This document shows positions 17,780 through 26,228 of a stretch of DNA of 64,000 nt, one piece after another. Every line of letters begins with the position of its first letter. Position 1 is the first letter of the stretch. The notes under the pieces were generated by a model, which was not told where the DNA came from, did no database searches, and saw nothing but the letters and a program-made list of their open reading frames with translations. Position numbers and translations under genes: made by a program. Origin of the DNA: Halomonas caseinilytica (GTDB taxonomy: Bacteria; Pseudomonadota; Gammaproteobacteria; Pseudomonadales; Halomonadaceae); the NCBI RefSeq assembly GCF_001662305.1, contig NZ_BDEP01000014.1, positions 62,001 to 126,000 of the forward strand. Direction: 5' to 3'.

Positions 17780-19231
17780 ATGACAGCCTCGACACGCTAC
17801 GACGACATCGCCGACCTTCTCGCCCGCCGCATCGCTCAGGGCACCTATAAAGTCGGTGATCGCCTTCCGTCGATTCGCGAGCTGTGTCGCGAACAGGGCA
17901 TCAGTGTCACCACCGCACAGAGCGCCTATGCGCGACTGGAAGAAATGGGACTCGCCGCCGCACGCCCCCGCTCCGGTCATTATGTGCTGCCGCGCCCCCG
18001 GCTTCGGGATCTGCCGACGGTATCCCGTCCCGCCCAGCGGCCTCTCGAGGTCGCACAATGGGATCAGGTGCTGGCCATGGTCGGCTCCGCACCGAGCGCC
18101 GATCAGCCTCGGCGCCTGGGGGCCGGAACGCCCGCCCTGGACGCCGCGACCCTCAAACCGCTCGGTCGTCTGCTATCCGGTCTGCACCGTGATCCGGACC
18201 CTCGTGACCTCGGCTACGACAGCCTGGCCGGCCACCCGCCGCTGCGTCAGCAGGTGGCGCGCCTGGCCACGGCATCTGGCTGCCTGCTGCATCCCGACGA
18301 CGTGGTCATCACCACCGGTTGCCAGGAAGCCCTGGCCATCGCGTTGCGCATGCTCGCCGCCCCCGGCGACGTGGTAGCCGTGGACTCGCCCAGCTTCTAC
18401 GGCGCTATGCAGATTCTCGAGGCGCACGGGCTCAAGGTAATGGAGATCCCCACCGACCCGCGCCGCGGCATCAGCCTCGAGGCACTGGAGCTGGCGCTGG
18501 ATCAGTGGCCGATCCGAGCCATCCAGGTCACGCCGACCTGCAACAATCCGCTCGGCTACACCATGCCCGAGTCACGCAAGCGTGAGCTGGTCAGACTGGC
18601 CCGACGCTACGATGTGGCCATCATCGAGGACGATATCTATGGCGACCTGGCCTTCGAGTCGCCCCGCCCCAAGGCCATCAAGGCCTTCGACGACGAGGGA
18701 CGGGTGCTGCTGTGCAGTGGCGTATCGAAGAGCCTAATGCCGGGCCTGCGGGTCGGCTGGATCGCACCGGGGCGATACCGCGACCGCGCCCTGCACGAGA
18801 AATACGTCTCCACCGGGGCCTCGGCGACCCAGCCCCAGCGCGCCGTCGCCACTTTCATCGAGAAGGGCCATTACCAGCGCCATCTACGCGAGATCAACCG
18901 ACGCTACCAACGCCAGCGCGACATCATGATCGACTGGGTCGGCGACTACTTCCCCACTGGCACGCGTATCAGCCAGCCCCAGGGCGGCTTCCTGCTGTGG
19001 GTGGAGCTGGCCAATACGATCGACACGCCGTCTCTCAACGAGCGCCTCGCCATCGAACGCCTGCACGTGGCGCCGGGGCCAATGTTCTCCGCCTCGGGCA
19101 AGTATCGCCACTGTCTGCGCCTCAATTACGCCGAGCGGCCCACGATGGCGCTCGAGGCCGCGATTCGCCGCGTCGGCGAGCTCGCCGAGGAAATGCAAGG
19201 GCACCAAACCCGTGAAGCGACCCTGCCGTGA
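17780..19231 (+). CDS. MocR-type regulator (GntR winged helix fused to aminotransferase domain)
   Basis: 483 residues. Residues 1-75 are a GntR winged helix (YDDIADLLARRIAQGTYKVGDRLPSIRELCREQGIS), followed by a fold-type I PLP aminotransferase domain with the Schiff-base lysine in CSGVSKSLMPGLRVGW, the aspartate in IIEDDIYGDL and the conserved Asn of TPTCNNPLGYTMP. MocR proteins sense PLP or amino compounds and usually control a neighbouring or divergent gene. No aminotransferase or transporter partner lies next door, so targets are unknown; the 24-nt half-site array implies autoregulation. Confidence 0.88.
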   Translation: MTASTRYDDIADLLARRIAQGTYKVGDRLPSIRELCREQGISVTTAQSAYARLEEMGLAAARPRSGHYVLPRPRLRDLPTVSRPAQRPLEVAQWDQVLAMVGSAPSADQPRRLGAGTPALDAATLKPLGRLLSGLHRDPDPRDLGYDSLAGHPPLRQQVARLATASGCLLHPDDVVITTGCQEALAIALRMLAAPGDVVAVDSPSFYGAMQILEAHGLKVMEIPTDPRRGISLEALELALDQWPIRAIQVTPTCNNPLGYTMPESRKRELVRLARRYDVAIIEDDIYGDLAFESPRPKAIKAFDDEGRVLLCSGVSKSLMPGLRVGWIAPGRYRDRALHEKYVSTGASATQPQRAVATFIEKGHYQRHLREINRRYQRQRDIMIDWVGDYFPTGTRISQPQGGFLLWVELANTIDTPSLNERLAIERLHVAPGPMFSASGKYRHCLRLNYAERPTMALEAAIRRVGELAEEMQGHQTREATLP

Positions 19232-19276
19232 CGTTACACTAGGCCCGCCATCTCCACCGCCAGCCGAGGCCCGCGC

Positions 19277-20305
19277 ATGAGTTCTCACCTGCTCTCCGTC
19301 GATTCCCTGTCCCGCGACGATGTCGATTACCTGATACGCGTGGCGGCGCGCATGGAACCGATTGCCCAACGCCGCAAGGTTACCCGCGTGCTGGAAGGCG
19401 CGGTCCTCGGCAACCTGTTCTTCGAGGCCAGCACCCGCACTCGGGTCAGCTTCCACGCGGCCTTCTGTCGGCTGGGCGGCAGCGTCTGCGACACTACCGG
19501 CTTCACTTTCTCTTCCATGGCGAAGGGCGAGTCGCTCTACGACACCAGCCGGGTGATGAGCGGCTACTGCGACGCCATCGTGATGCGCCACCCGGAGCAG
19601 GGCTCGGTGGCCGAATTCGCCCAGGCCACCAATGTCCCGGTGATCAACGGCGGCGACGGTCCCGGCGAGCACCCCAGCCAGGCCCTGCTCGATATCTACA
19701 CCATCGACAAGGAATTCGCCCGACGCGGCAAGCAGCTGGCCGGCGCTCATATCCTGCTCACCGGCGACCTCAAGTTCGGCCGCACCGTGCATTCGCTGAT
19801 CAAGCTGCTGTCGCTCTACGCGCCGATGCGGATCACGCTGGTCTCGCCGCCGGGGCTGGAAATGCCGCAGCACCTGGTCGAGCTGGTCGCCTCGCGCGGC
19901 CACCGCGTCGAGACCCGCGAGCATCTGGCCGCCGACTTCTCGGATGTGGACGTGGTCTACACCACACGCATCCAGAAGGAACGCTTCACCGCCGAGATGA
20001 GCGAGGGCTTCAGCCTCTCGCGCGACTACACCGTGGACAAGGCCTTCATGGACCAGCGTGTCAACGACCACGCCATTGTCATGCATCCGCTGCCGCGCGA
20101 CAGTCGCCCCGACGCCAACGACCTGGACGTGGACCTCAATGGCGACCCGCGCCTGGCGATCTTCCGTCAGACCGACAACGGCATCCCCATGCGCATGGCG
20201 ATCTTCGCGACCCTGCTCCAGGTCGAGGATCTGATCGAGAAGGACCTGCGCGACGTGCCCTGGTTCGTGCCGAAGACCCTCGGCGTCGACGACGTCGAGC
20301 GCTGA
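19277..20305 (+). CDS. pyrB: Aspartate carbamoyltransferase catalytic subunit
   Basis: 342 residues; condenses carbamoyl phosphate and aspartate to N-carbamoylaspartate in pyrimidine synthesis. The carbamoyl-phosphate loop FFEASTRTRVSF, the HPSQALLD region and the MHPLPRD motif are present. It is about 30 residues longer than E. coli PyrB, including a C-terminal extension (DLRDVPWFVPKTLGVDDVER). No pyrI or pyrC-like gene is adjacent, so its oligomeric partner cannot be told. It lies near gshB-algH-ruvX, as pyrB does in pseudomonads, but convergent with them and separated by one membrane protein gene. Confidence 0.93.
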   Translation: MSSHLLSVDSLSRDDVDYLIRVAARMEPIAQRRKVTRVLEGAVLGNLFFEASTRTRVSFHAAFCRLGGSVCDTTGFTFSSMAKGESLYDTSRVMSGYCDAIVMRHPEQGSVAEFAQATNVPVINGGDGPGEHPSQALLDIYTIDKEFARRGKQLAGAHILLTGDLKFGRTVHSLIKLLSLYAPMRITLVSPPGLEMPQHLVELVASRGHRVETREHLAADFSDVDVVYTTRIQKERFTAEMSEGFSLSRDYTVDKAFMDQRVNDHAIVMHPLPRDSRPDANDLDVDLNGDPRLAIFRQTDNGIPMRMAIFATLLQVEDLIEKDLRDVPWFVPKTLGVDDVER

Positions 20306-20362
20306 AGAACTACCGGGCACTGAGGCAGGCCCGATCGGTGAGTTTCGCCTAAGCTGGCAGAA

Positions 20363-20388
20363 AGGCCGCCGACACGGAGCGGCGGCCT
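20363..20388 (+). terminator. Hairpin after pyrB
   Basis: Exact 9-bp arms AGGCCGCCG (20363-20371) and CGGCGGCCT (20380-20388) with an 8-nt loop, 58 nt after the pyrB stop. Only a weak T-rich tail follows (GAACGGTTTCAA), so termination may be partial. Confidence 0.5.
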
Positions 20389-20432
20389 GAACGGTTTCAA
20401 CGCGACAACCTGCGACAAGGAGAGGCGAGCCG

Positions 20433-21077
20433 ATGAATCTACAACGCGCCTATATCCTGCTGGCGATCTTCTATACCGCACTACTCATCGTGGGCGTGAT
20501 AGCCGTCGTGATGGGCAGCGGCACGACATTCTCGTTGGTCCAGCTGGCCATCGGCGTCGTGGCCGTCGCCGGGCTCTGGGGCTATTTCCTCGGTCGCCAG
20601 GTCATGAGCTGGCGCACCTGGCGTCCTTTCGCCGGCCTGCTCACCCTCAGCATCGTGGCGAACCTCTGGCTGTTGTTCACGACCTCTCCCTCCAGCGCTG
20701 AACTCACCTGGCTGCTGGCCAACATCATCTTCACCACACTGCCGACTCTGCTGTTGTTCCGCTACGGCAATCGCGATCAGGACGTCTGGGCGACACCAGG
20801 CGAGATCGAGGACGGCCGGACCTTGAGCGGGCTGCTCGAGCGACAGGGCGAGTTGAAGGTGGAAAAACGCGACACCGCGCGCCCCGCCACCGTCAATGTC
20901 CGCCGGGAGGGCGAGCATTATCGCGCCAGCGTGGTTCGTGGCCAGGGCGATGCGGAAGAGCGTTTCGAGGAGCGCTTCCAGCACCCCTCGACCCTCGCCT
21001 TTTTCATCGAGCGGTTTACCTGCATCGAGGTGGGAGATTTCGTGGCCAAGTACCGTGGCGGGTCGGATACGGCCTAG
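20433..21077 (+). CDS. Conserved hypothetical membrane protein
   Basis: 214 residues. Four hydrophobic helices at about 6-28, 33-53, 66-82 and 89-107 are followed by a soluble Arg/Glu-rich C-terminal region (about 110-214). AAGGAGAGG before the ATG supports the start. I do not recognise the family. The gene follows the pyrB hairpin and converges with ruvX: the two stop codons (TAG on each strand) overlap within the tetranucleotide CTAG at 21074-21077. Confidence 0.7.
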   Translation: MNLQRAYILLAIFYTALLIVGVIAVVMGSGTTFSLVQLAIGVVAVAGLWGYFLGRQVMSWRTWRPFAGLLTLSIVANLWLLFTTSPSSAELTWLLANIIFTTLPTLLLFRYGNRDQDVWATPGEIEDGRTLSGLLERQGELKVEKRDTARPATVNVRREGEHYRASVVRGQGDAEERFEERFQHPSTLAFFIERFTCIEVGDFVAKYRGGSDTA

Positions 21078-21508
21078 CGCGGCAGCCCCTCTCGGTCGGC
21101 CAGCCAACCTTCGAGGATCAACACCGCGGCCAGGCCATCGACGCCATCGTCGCGGTAATTGCCGCGATGCCCGGCGTCGCGGGCGATGGCCTTGGCCTCG
21201 CGGGTCGAGCCGCGCTCGTCGGCCATCTCGCAGGGAATGCCGTAGCGACCGAACAGGCGCTTGCCGAACTTGCGCGCCCGGGTGCTCATGTCGCTCTCGG
21301 TATCATCCATGTTCAGCGGCAGGCCAACCACGAAAAGATCCGGCCGCCACTCGTCGACCAGCCGGGCGACCTGCGCCCAGTCGGGAATGCCATCACGCGC
21401 CGGTAGTGGATCCAGTGCCCTGGCGCTGCGCGTCAGCTCGTTGCCCACCGCCACGCCGATGCGTCGGGTACCGAAATCGAAGCCCAGGATCAGGCGCTGG
21501 CTACTCAT
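21074..21508 (-). CDS. ruvX: Pre-16S rRNA nuclease / Holliday-junction resolvase-like protein
   Basis: 144 residues of the YqgF family (RNase H-like fold): N-terminal FDFGTRRIGVAVG with the first acidic residue, GLPLNMDDTESDMSTRARKF and C-terminal DERGSTREAKAI with DDGVDGLAAVLIL. The family processes the 5' end of 16S rRNA. The open frame extends to 21538, but AAGGG upstream and homology favour the ATG at 21508. Downstream of algH, 62 nt away, as in the conserved gshB-algH-ruvX order. Confidence 0.9.
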   Translation of the reverse strand: MSSQRLILGFDFGTRRIGVAVGNELTRSARALDPLPARDGIPDWAQVARLVDEWRPDLFVVGLPLNMDDTESDMSTRARKFGKRLFGRYGIPCEMADERGSTREAKAIARDAGHRGNYRDDGVDGLAAVLILEGWLADREGLPR

Positions 21509-21570
21509 CGGCACCCTTCCCCAACGGACATGCTCCACGAACCCGCCGAGCGCAGACCGTTCCTTGCATA

Positions 21571-22128
21571 TCAGCTATGCCCCGCCTCGCGGGTCATCAG
21601 GTTCAAGTCGACGCCGAGTATGCCGGCGCTGGCACCGAGCCGCTGCTCGGGTTCCACCTCGAAGAGGATATCGGCCCGACCTTCCACGGTAAGCCAGGCA
21701 TTGTCCTTGAGCTCGGACTCGAGCTGGCCTGACTCCCAGCCTGCGCAGCCGAGACAGACCAGGAAGCGCTCGGGACCACGACCGGCAGCCAAGGCCTGCA
21801 GGATATCCATGGAGGTGGTCAGGGCGATGTCATCGGCCACCTGAAGACTCGAATCCCAAGCTTCGCTGCCTCCCTCGTGCAGGATGAAGCCGCGATCCTT
21901 GTGCGTCGGCCCACCGTAATAGACGGGCACGTTGCGATGCGGGCTGTCGCCGCCTTCGAGCTCGAGCTGTTCAAAGAGCGCATCGAGGGTCAGTTCCAGT
22001 GGTCGATTGACGATCACCCCCATGGTGCCCTTTTCGTCGTGATCGCACAGATAGCTCAGCGTGCCGGCGAAATTGGGATCTTCCAGGTGCGGCATTGCCA
22101 TCAGGAAGTGGTTTTTCAAACTTTGCAT
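21571..22128 (-). CDS. algH: UPF0301 / AlgH (YqgE) family protein
   Basis: 185 residues with the family start SLKNHFLMAMPHLEDPNFAGTL (residues about 3-24), GVIVNRPLELTLDALF, YYGGPTHKDRGFILH and CLGCAGWESGQLESELKDNAWL. GGGGAG lies 5 nt before the ATG. AlgH was named for an effect on alginate expression in Pseudomonas, but its biochemical role is unsettled. It sits between gshB and ruvX; the tonB gene found here in pseudomonads is absent, leaving a 183-nt gap in which I see no gene. Confidence 0.9.
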   Translation of the reverse strand: MQSLKNHFLMAMPHLEDPNFAGTLSYLCDHDEKGTMGVIVNRPLELTLDALFEQLELEGGDSPHRNVPVYYGGPTHKDRGFILHEGGSEAWDSSLQVADDIALTTSMDILQALAAGRGPERFLVCLGCAGWESGQLESELKDNAWLTVEGRADILFEVEPEQRLGASAGILGVDLNLMTREAGHS

Positions 22129-22311
22129 GGGACTCCCCGGCGGACCTAGTGAACGCCGTAATGTTTACCTTCGCCGAATCGCCGGACGCGCGTGATGAAC
22201 AGGCCCTCGCCATGCCCATGCCTGCCTCGCAGGGCCGACAGGGCACGGCCTCTCGAACGGTGTCCAGCGCCGCCTGGCCGAGTTCGGCATTTCCTGCCGA
22301 TTGTACCACCT

Positions 22312-23271
22312 CTACCCGGTGAGACGCCGAGAGATGGCATCCATCAGCGAGCCGGCGATATCGGTGCCGCGCTGATCGTCGATCTCGCGCACACAGGTCG
22401 GACTGGTCACGTTGATCTCGGTGATGTAGTCGCCGATGACGTCGAGGCCGACGAACATCAACCCCTTTTCGCGGATCATCGGCTGCACCTGCTCGACCAG
22501 CCAGCGATCCCGGTCGGTAAGCTCGCGGCTGACGCCCCGGCCGCCGGCCGCCAGGTTGCCTCGTGTCTCGCCGGCCATGGGCACCCGCGCCAACCCATAG
22601 GGCACCGGCTCACCCTCCACCAGGAGAATGCGGGTGTCACCATCCTTGATTTCCGGCAGATAGCGCTGGGCCATGGCCTGGCGAGTGCCCCGCTCGGTCA
22701 GCGTCTCGATCACCGCCCCGAGATTGCGCCCCTCGGGGCCGACATGAAAGATCCCGCTGCCGCCCATGCCGTCCAGGGGCTTGAGGATGACGTCGCCATG
22801 CTCGGCGTGGAAAGCGCGGATCTCGGTGTCGCGGCAGGATACCAGGGTCGGTGCGCAGCACTGCGGGAACTGCTGGGCGAACAGTTTCTCGTTGCACTCC
22901 AGCAGGGCGCGGGTCGGATTGACCACCAGCACGCCTTCGCGTTCGGCGAAGCCGAGCAGATGCACGGCATCGAGGAAGCGACCGTCCACCGGCGGATCCT
23001 TGCGCATCAGCACCACGTCCAGCTCGGCGAGCGGCGCGACCCGGGACTCACCCAGCGCATACCAGCGCTCGGGATCGCGATACACCTCGAGTTCGCGCCA
23101 GCGGGCGTGGGCCCGGCCATCGCGCAGGAACAGGTCTTCCTGCTCCATGTAGTGCAGCGACCAGCCGCGATCCTGGGCGGCCCACAGCATCGCCAGACTG
23201 GTGTCCTTCTTGTAGCTGAGATCGGCGATGGGGTCCATCACCACGCCGACCTTGAGGGGACGATCGTTCAT
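22312..23271 (-). CDS. gshB: Glutathione synthetase
   Basis: 319 residues, the usual length. ATP-grasp enzyme joining gamma-glutamylcysteine and glycine. Visible are LKVGVVMDPIADLSYKKDTSLAML at the N-terminus, RKDPPVD, HGDVILKPLDGMGGSGIF (ATP-binding) and FVGLDVIGDYITEINVTSP (metal site). First gene of the gshB-algH-ruvX series on the minus strand. Its product is the cofactor for MaiA encoded elsewhere in the window. Confidence 0.95.
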   Translation of the reverse strand: MNDRPLKVGVVMDPIADLSYKKDTSLAMLWAAQDRGWSLHYMEQEDLFLRDGRAHARWRELEVYRDPERWYALGESRVAPLAELDVVLMRKDPPVDGRFLDAVHLLGFAEREGVLVVNPTRALLECNEKLFAQQFPQCCAPTLVSCRDTEIRAFHAEHGDVILKPLDGMGGSGIFHVGPEGRNLGAVIETLTERGTRQAMAQRYLPEIKDGDTRILLVEGEPVPYGLARVPMAGETRGNLAAGGRGVSRELTDRDRWLVEQVQPMIREKGLMFVGLDVIGDYITEINVTSPTCVREIDDQRGTDIAGSLMDAISRRLTG

Positions 23272-23379
23272 CGAGTCGAGTTCCGGAGTGAAGGGTCAAT
23301 GTGGCCAGTATGCCGTATGGCCGGCAAGCGCACCAAGACGCTCGGGCTCAAGTAGTACGTAAAGCGCTGATCCGTCGAC

Positions 23380-23458
23380 AGGCCTTTAAGGAGGCGCTGT
23401 AAACCCATCCATGGGCGCTACATTTGCCATCCATGGCAAATGACCTCCTTTACGGCCT
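23380..23458. repeat. REP-like nested palindrome
   Basis: A 79-bp element. Outer arms 23380-23394 and 23444-23458 are imperfect complements (about 12 of 15 pairs). Inside are two tandem hairpins with the same loop context: CCCATCCATGGG (23404-23415) and CATTTGCCAT/ATGGCAAATG (23421-23442, exact 10-bp arms, CC spacer). It lies in the 204-nt space between gshB and the S1-domain gene. The architecture resembles repetitive extragenic palindromes; only one copy occurs in this window. Confidence 0.6.
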
Positions 23459-23475
23459 GCCCCCGGCGCGCTTCG

Positions 23476-24207
23476 CTACGAGGCTCCGTGAGAGTCTTGG
23501 TTCCCGCCAGGCACCAGGCGGATACCCGTCGGCTCCAGGGTGACGATTCCCTGCTTGTAGAGACGGCCGATGGCCTGCTTGAAGGCATTCTTGCTGACGC
23601 CCAGCCGCGCCTTGATCTCGTCGGCCGGGCTCTTGTCGCCGAGCGGCAGATAGCCGCCACTCTCACGCAGCGCCTTGAGTACCGTCTCGCCGACTACATC
23701 GAGCCGCGCCGGACCGGGCGGCAGCAACGAGAGATCCAGGCGACCATCCTCACGCAGGCGCTTTACATAACCCTTGATCCGTTGCCCGCGGCGCAACGGC
23801 CGGGTCACGTCGTCACGATAGAGCAGCCCCCAGAACCGGCCGTCGACGACTGCCTTGTAGCCCAGATCGGTCTGCTCGGCGATGACCAGGTCCACGGCAT
23901 CGCCGGCACCCAGCCCCTCCGCTACATCGGCGATATGGCGCTCCAGGCGCTGACTGGCCACCGGGCGGCCCTGGCGATCCTCGTGGATCATCACCAGCAC
24001 GCGGCGGCCCACGATGGGACGAAAACGCTGTTCCCCGTAAGGCAGCAGGAGATCGCGGGCGTGTCCCCAGTCGAGGAAGGCCCCGGTCTCGTTGACCGTC
24101 ACCACCGGCAGATAAGCCACATCGCCGACACTGGCCTTGGGCTCCCTGGCCCGGCGCATGGGCTCGCGACGCGAATGGCCAGCGCGACGCTCTCGATAAT
24201 CGGACAT
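23476..24207 (-). CDS. S1-domain RNA-binding protein, CvfB/YitL family
   Basis: 243 residues. An S1-like beta-barrel (GDVAYLPVVTVNETGAFLDWG, LLLPYGEQ), a second one (VDLVIAEQTDLGYKAVVDGRF, GLLYRDD), an S1 repeat with GYVKRLREDGRLDLSL, and a C-terminal winged helix (DEIKARLGVSKNAFKQAIGRLYKQG) follow the CvfB domain order. The N-terminal 25 residues are Arg-rich. GGAAG 6 nt before the ATG at 24207 supports the start. Likely binds RNA; target unknown. Confidence 0.8.
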   Translation of the reverse strand: MSDYRERRAGHSRREPMRRAREPKASVGDVAYLPVVTVNETGAFLDWGHARDLLLPYGEQRFRPIVGRRVLVMIHEDRQGRPVASQRLERHIADVAEGLGAGDAVDLVIAEQTDLGYKAVVDGRFWGLLYRDDVTRPLRRGQRIKGYVKRLREDGRLDLSLLPPGPARLDVVGETVLKALRESGGYLPLGDKSPADEIKARLGVSKNAFKQAIGRLYKQGIVTLEPTGIRLVPGGNQDSHGAS

Positions 24208-24261
24208 GCGAGTCTTCCGGAAGGATGTATGAACATTATGAGGGCGGGACCGAGCCAGTGG

Positions 24262-25008
24262 CTACAAATCCCCGAAGCGGTTCTGCAGCAGGGACAAGGC
24301 GACGACCGGGGCGGTTTCGGTGCGCAGGATGCGCGGGCCGAGGGTCAAGGAGGCGAAGCCGGCATCCGCGGCAGCATCCACCTCGGCGGGGGAAAGGCCG
24401 CCTTCGGGGCCGATCAGCAAGGCCGCACGAACGGGGTCGTCATGCCGGTCGAGTTCTCCGGGCGTACCGGGATGCAGCACCAGGCACAGGGGCTCGTCAC
24501 GCTCGGCCAGCCAGTCGGCCACGCTGCGAGGGGGATGCACCGGCGGCAAGGTGGCTCGACCGCACTGTTCGCAGGCACTGGCCGCAACCGCTTGCCAATG
24601 GGCCAGTTTCTTGGCCTCGCGCTCGCCCTTGAGACGCACGTCACCATGGTCAGTGTAAAGCGGTGTGATCTCGGCGACGCCCAGTTCCACGGCTTTCTGG
24701 ATGGCGTAGTCCATGCGGTCGCCCTTGGAGATGGCCTGACCCAGGTGCACGGCCAGCGGCGATTCGCCACGTCCGGCCGCGACGCGTTCGATGCGAGCCA
24801 CCACCTGCTTGCGACCGGCCTCGGTCAGGATCGCCTCGGCCTCACAGCCCTGACCATCGAAGATGATCACGGGCGCACCGGGCCCCAGGCGCAGAACTCG
24901 CGCCACATGGCGCGCCGCGCCATCAGGCAGAACCACGTCGCCGCCGGCCTGCAGCTCGGCGGCGACATGAATGCGAGGGGCCTTGCCCATCGAATGCTTG
25001 GCGCTCAT
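24262..25008 (-). CDS. rsmE: 16S rRNA (uracil1498-N3)-methyltransferase
   Basis: 248 residues. N-terminal PUA-like domain and C-terminal SPOUT (trefoil-knot) domain with GQAISKGDRMDYAIQKAVELGV, the SAM-binding loop LLIGPEGGLSPAEVDAA and LGPRILRTETAPVVAL. It methylates N3 of U1498 in 16S rRNA. The start could be 25008 or the internal ATG at 24990 (MGKAPRIHV), which is closer to the usual N-terminus. Confidence 0.92.
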   Translation of the reverse strand: MSAKHSMGKAPRIHVAAELQAGGDVVLPDGAARHVARVLRLGPGAPVIIFDGQGCEAEAILTEAGRKQVVARIERVAAGRGESPLAVHLGQAISKGDRMDYAIQKAVELGVAEITPLYTDHGDVRLKGEREAKKLAHWQAVAASACEQCGRATLPPVHPPRSVADWLAERDEPLCLVLHPGTPGELDRHDDPVRAALLIGPEGGLSPAEVDAAADAGFASLTLGPRILRTETAPVVALSLLQNRFGDL

Positions 25009-25034
25009 CGCAACCAGCCTCTGACAGCCAACGG

Positions 25035-25550
25035 TTACTGCGTCGCCTGCTCGCCCTGCTCCTGGGCCTCGCGCTGCTTGCGCTGGGCGTAGATCGCCTC
25101 GAAGTTCACCGGCGCCAGCATCAGCGGGGGGAAGCCGCCACGGTTGACCAGGCTATCGACGCATTCACGAGCATAGGGGAACAGCACGTTGGGACAGAAC
25201 GCTCCCAGGGTGTGATCGAGCTGTGCGCCCTCGAGGCCGCCGATGCGGAACATGCCGGCCTGCTCGACTTCGGCCAGGAAGGAAGTCGTGCCTTCCTCGC
25301 TGTGAGTCACCTGGGCGGTGACCTTGACCACCACTTCGTAGAGGTCCTCACCGATTTTCTGGTGGGTAGTGTCCAGGTCCAGGCCGACCTTGGGCTTGAA
25401 CGGTTGCTGGAATACCGCCGGAGAGTTCGGCGCCTCGAAGGAGAGATCCTTGATGTAGATGCGCTGCAGGGCGAATTGTACCTGCGGCTTGTCCTGCTGG
25501 TCGGCGGCCTGGCCGTTGACGCCGCCACCCTGGTTGTTATCTTCCGCCAT
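25035..25550 (-). CDS. secB: Protein-export chaperone SecB
   Basis: 171 residues; tetrameric chaperone that keeps preproteins unfolded and delivers them to Sec[20 protein letters not shown] near the start and [34 protein letters not shown] near the end are diagnostic. The acidic, Gln/Asn-rich N-terminus is a usual feature. It follows the rhodanese gene by 47 nt; the glutaredoxin gene often found between them in enterics is missing. Confidence 0.97.
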   Translation of the reverse strand: MAEDNNQGGGVNGQAADQQDKPQVQFALQRIYIKDLSFEAPNSPAVFQQPFKPKVGLDLDTTHQKIGEDLYEVVVKVTAQVTHSEEGTTSFLAEVEQAGMFRIGGLEGAQLDHTLGAFCPNVLFPYARECVDSLVNRGGFPPLMLAPVNFEAIYAQRKQREAQEQGEQATQ

Positions 25551-25597
25551 GGAAATGCGTCCTTTACGTTAAATGGAGAATAGGAGAAACCGGCGTA

Positions 25598-26020
25598 TCA
25601 CTTCTTGACCAGCGGCAGGCCGTCTGACTGCCACTGCGTCATGCCGCCCTTGAGCTTGAGCGCTCGCTCGAAGCCGGCCTTGGCCAGCTTGCCCTGGACG
25701 GCACCGGAACTCTGGCCGTGCTTGCAGACCACGATGACCGGCTTGTCCTTGAACTTGTCGAGCTCGCCGATACGGTCATCGATCCGGCTCTGGGGAATAT
25801 TGCGCGCGCCGGCGATATGGCCTGCCTTGAAGTCCTTGGTCTCGCGGATATCGAGCACCACGGCGTCCTCACGATTGACCAGCTGGGTGGCCTCGCTGGT
25901 GGTCACGCCGTTGGCGCCGCTATTGCGGACCTCGTAGAGGGCCCAGGCGAGCAACACCAGCAGGAAGGCGCCCACCAGCAGCGGATGGTTCTGCACGAAT
26001 TCGAACAGCTGATCGATCAT
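25598..26020 (-). CDS. Membrane-anchored rhodanese-like protein (YibN type)
   Basis: 140 residues: one membrane helix at about 14-28 (PLLVGAFLLVLLAWALYEV), then a single rhodanese domain with VLDIRETKDFKAGHIAGARNIP and the active-site Cys in VVCKHGQSSG. Sulfurtransferase or thiol-related activity is expected, facing the cytoplasm or the membrane surface. Gene order rhodanese-secB is conserved in gammaproteobacteria. Divergent from gpmI across a 208-nt spacer. Confidence 0.88.
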   Translation of the reverse strand: MIDQLFEFVQNHPLLVGAFLLVLLAWALYEVRNSGANGVTTSEATQLVNREDAVVLDIRETKDFKAGHIAGARNIPQSRIDDRIGELDKFKDKPVIVVCKHGQSSGAVQGKLAKAGFERALKLKGGMTQWQSDGLPLVKK

Positions 26021-26228
26021 GGCTTGGAGTAACTCTTCTTCGGGTGCACGGTGAACGGGCCGGCGACTGCCGGCGGCGTCCAGTATACATGATGCAGGCC
26101 CCGACCGAGGACGGCCAAAATGACGCCCGGTGGACCCGTGCGATATGATGCCGTATGCAGTGGCAAGTCGCGACCCCGCCGACGGCCCGGAGGCGTCGCG
26201 CCCCTCGCTTCTTCACTATGAGGCTCCC

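Noticed and set aside
22129..22311. Possible tonB remnant between gshB and algH
   Set aside because: Pseudomonads carry tonB here, but no Pro-rich or TonB C-terminal motif is readable in any frame.
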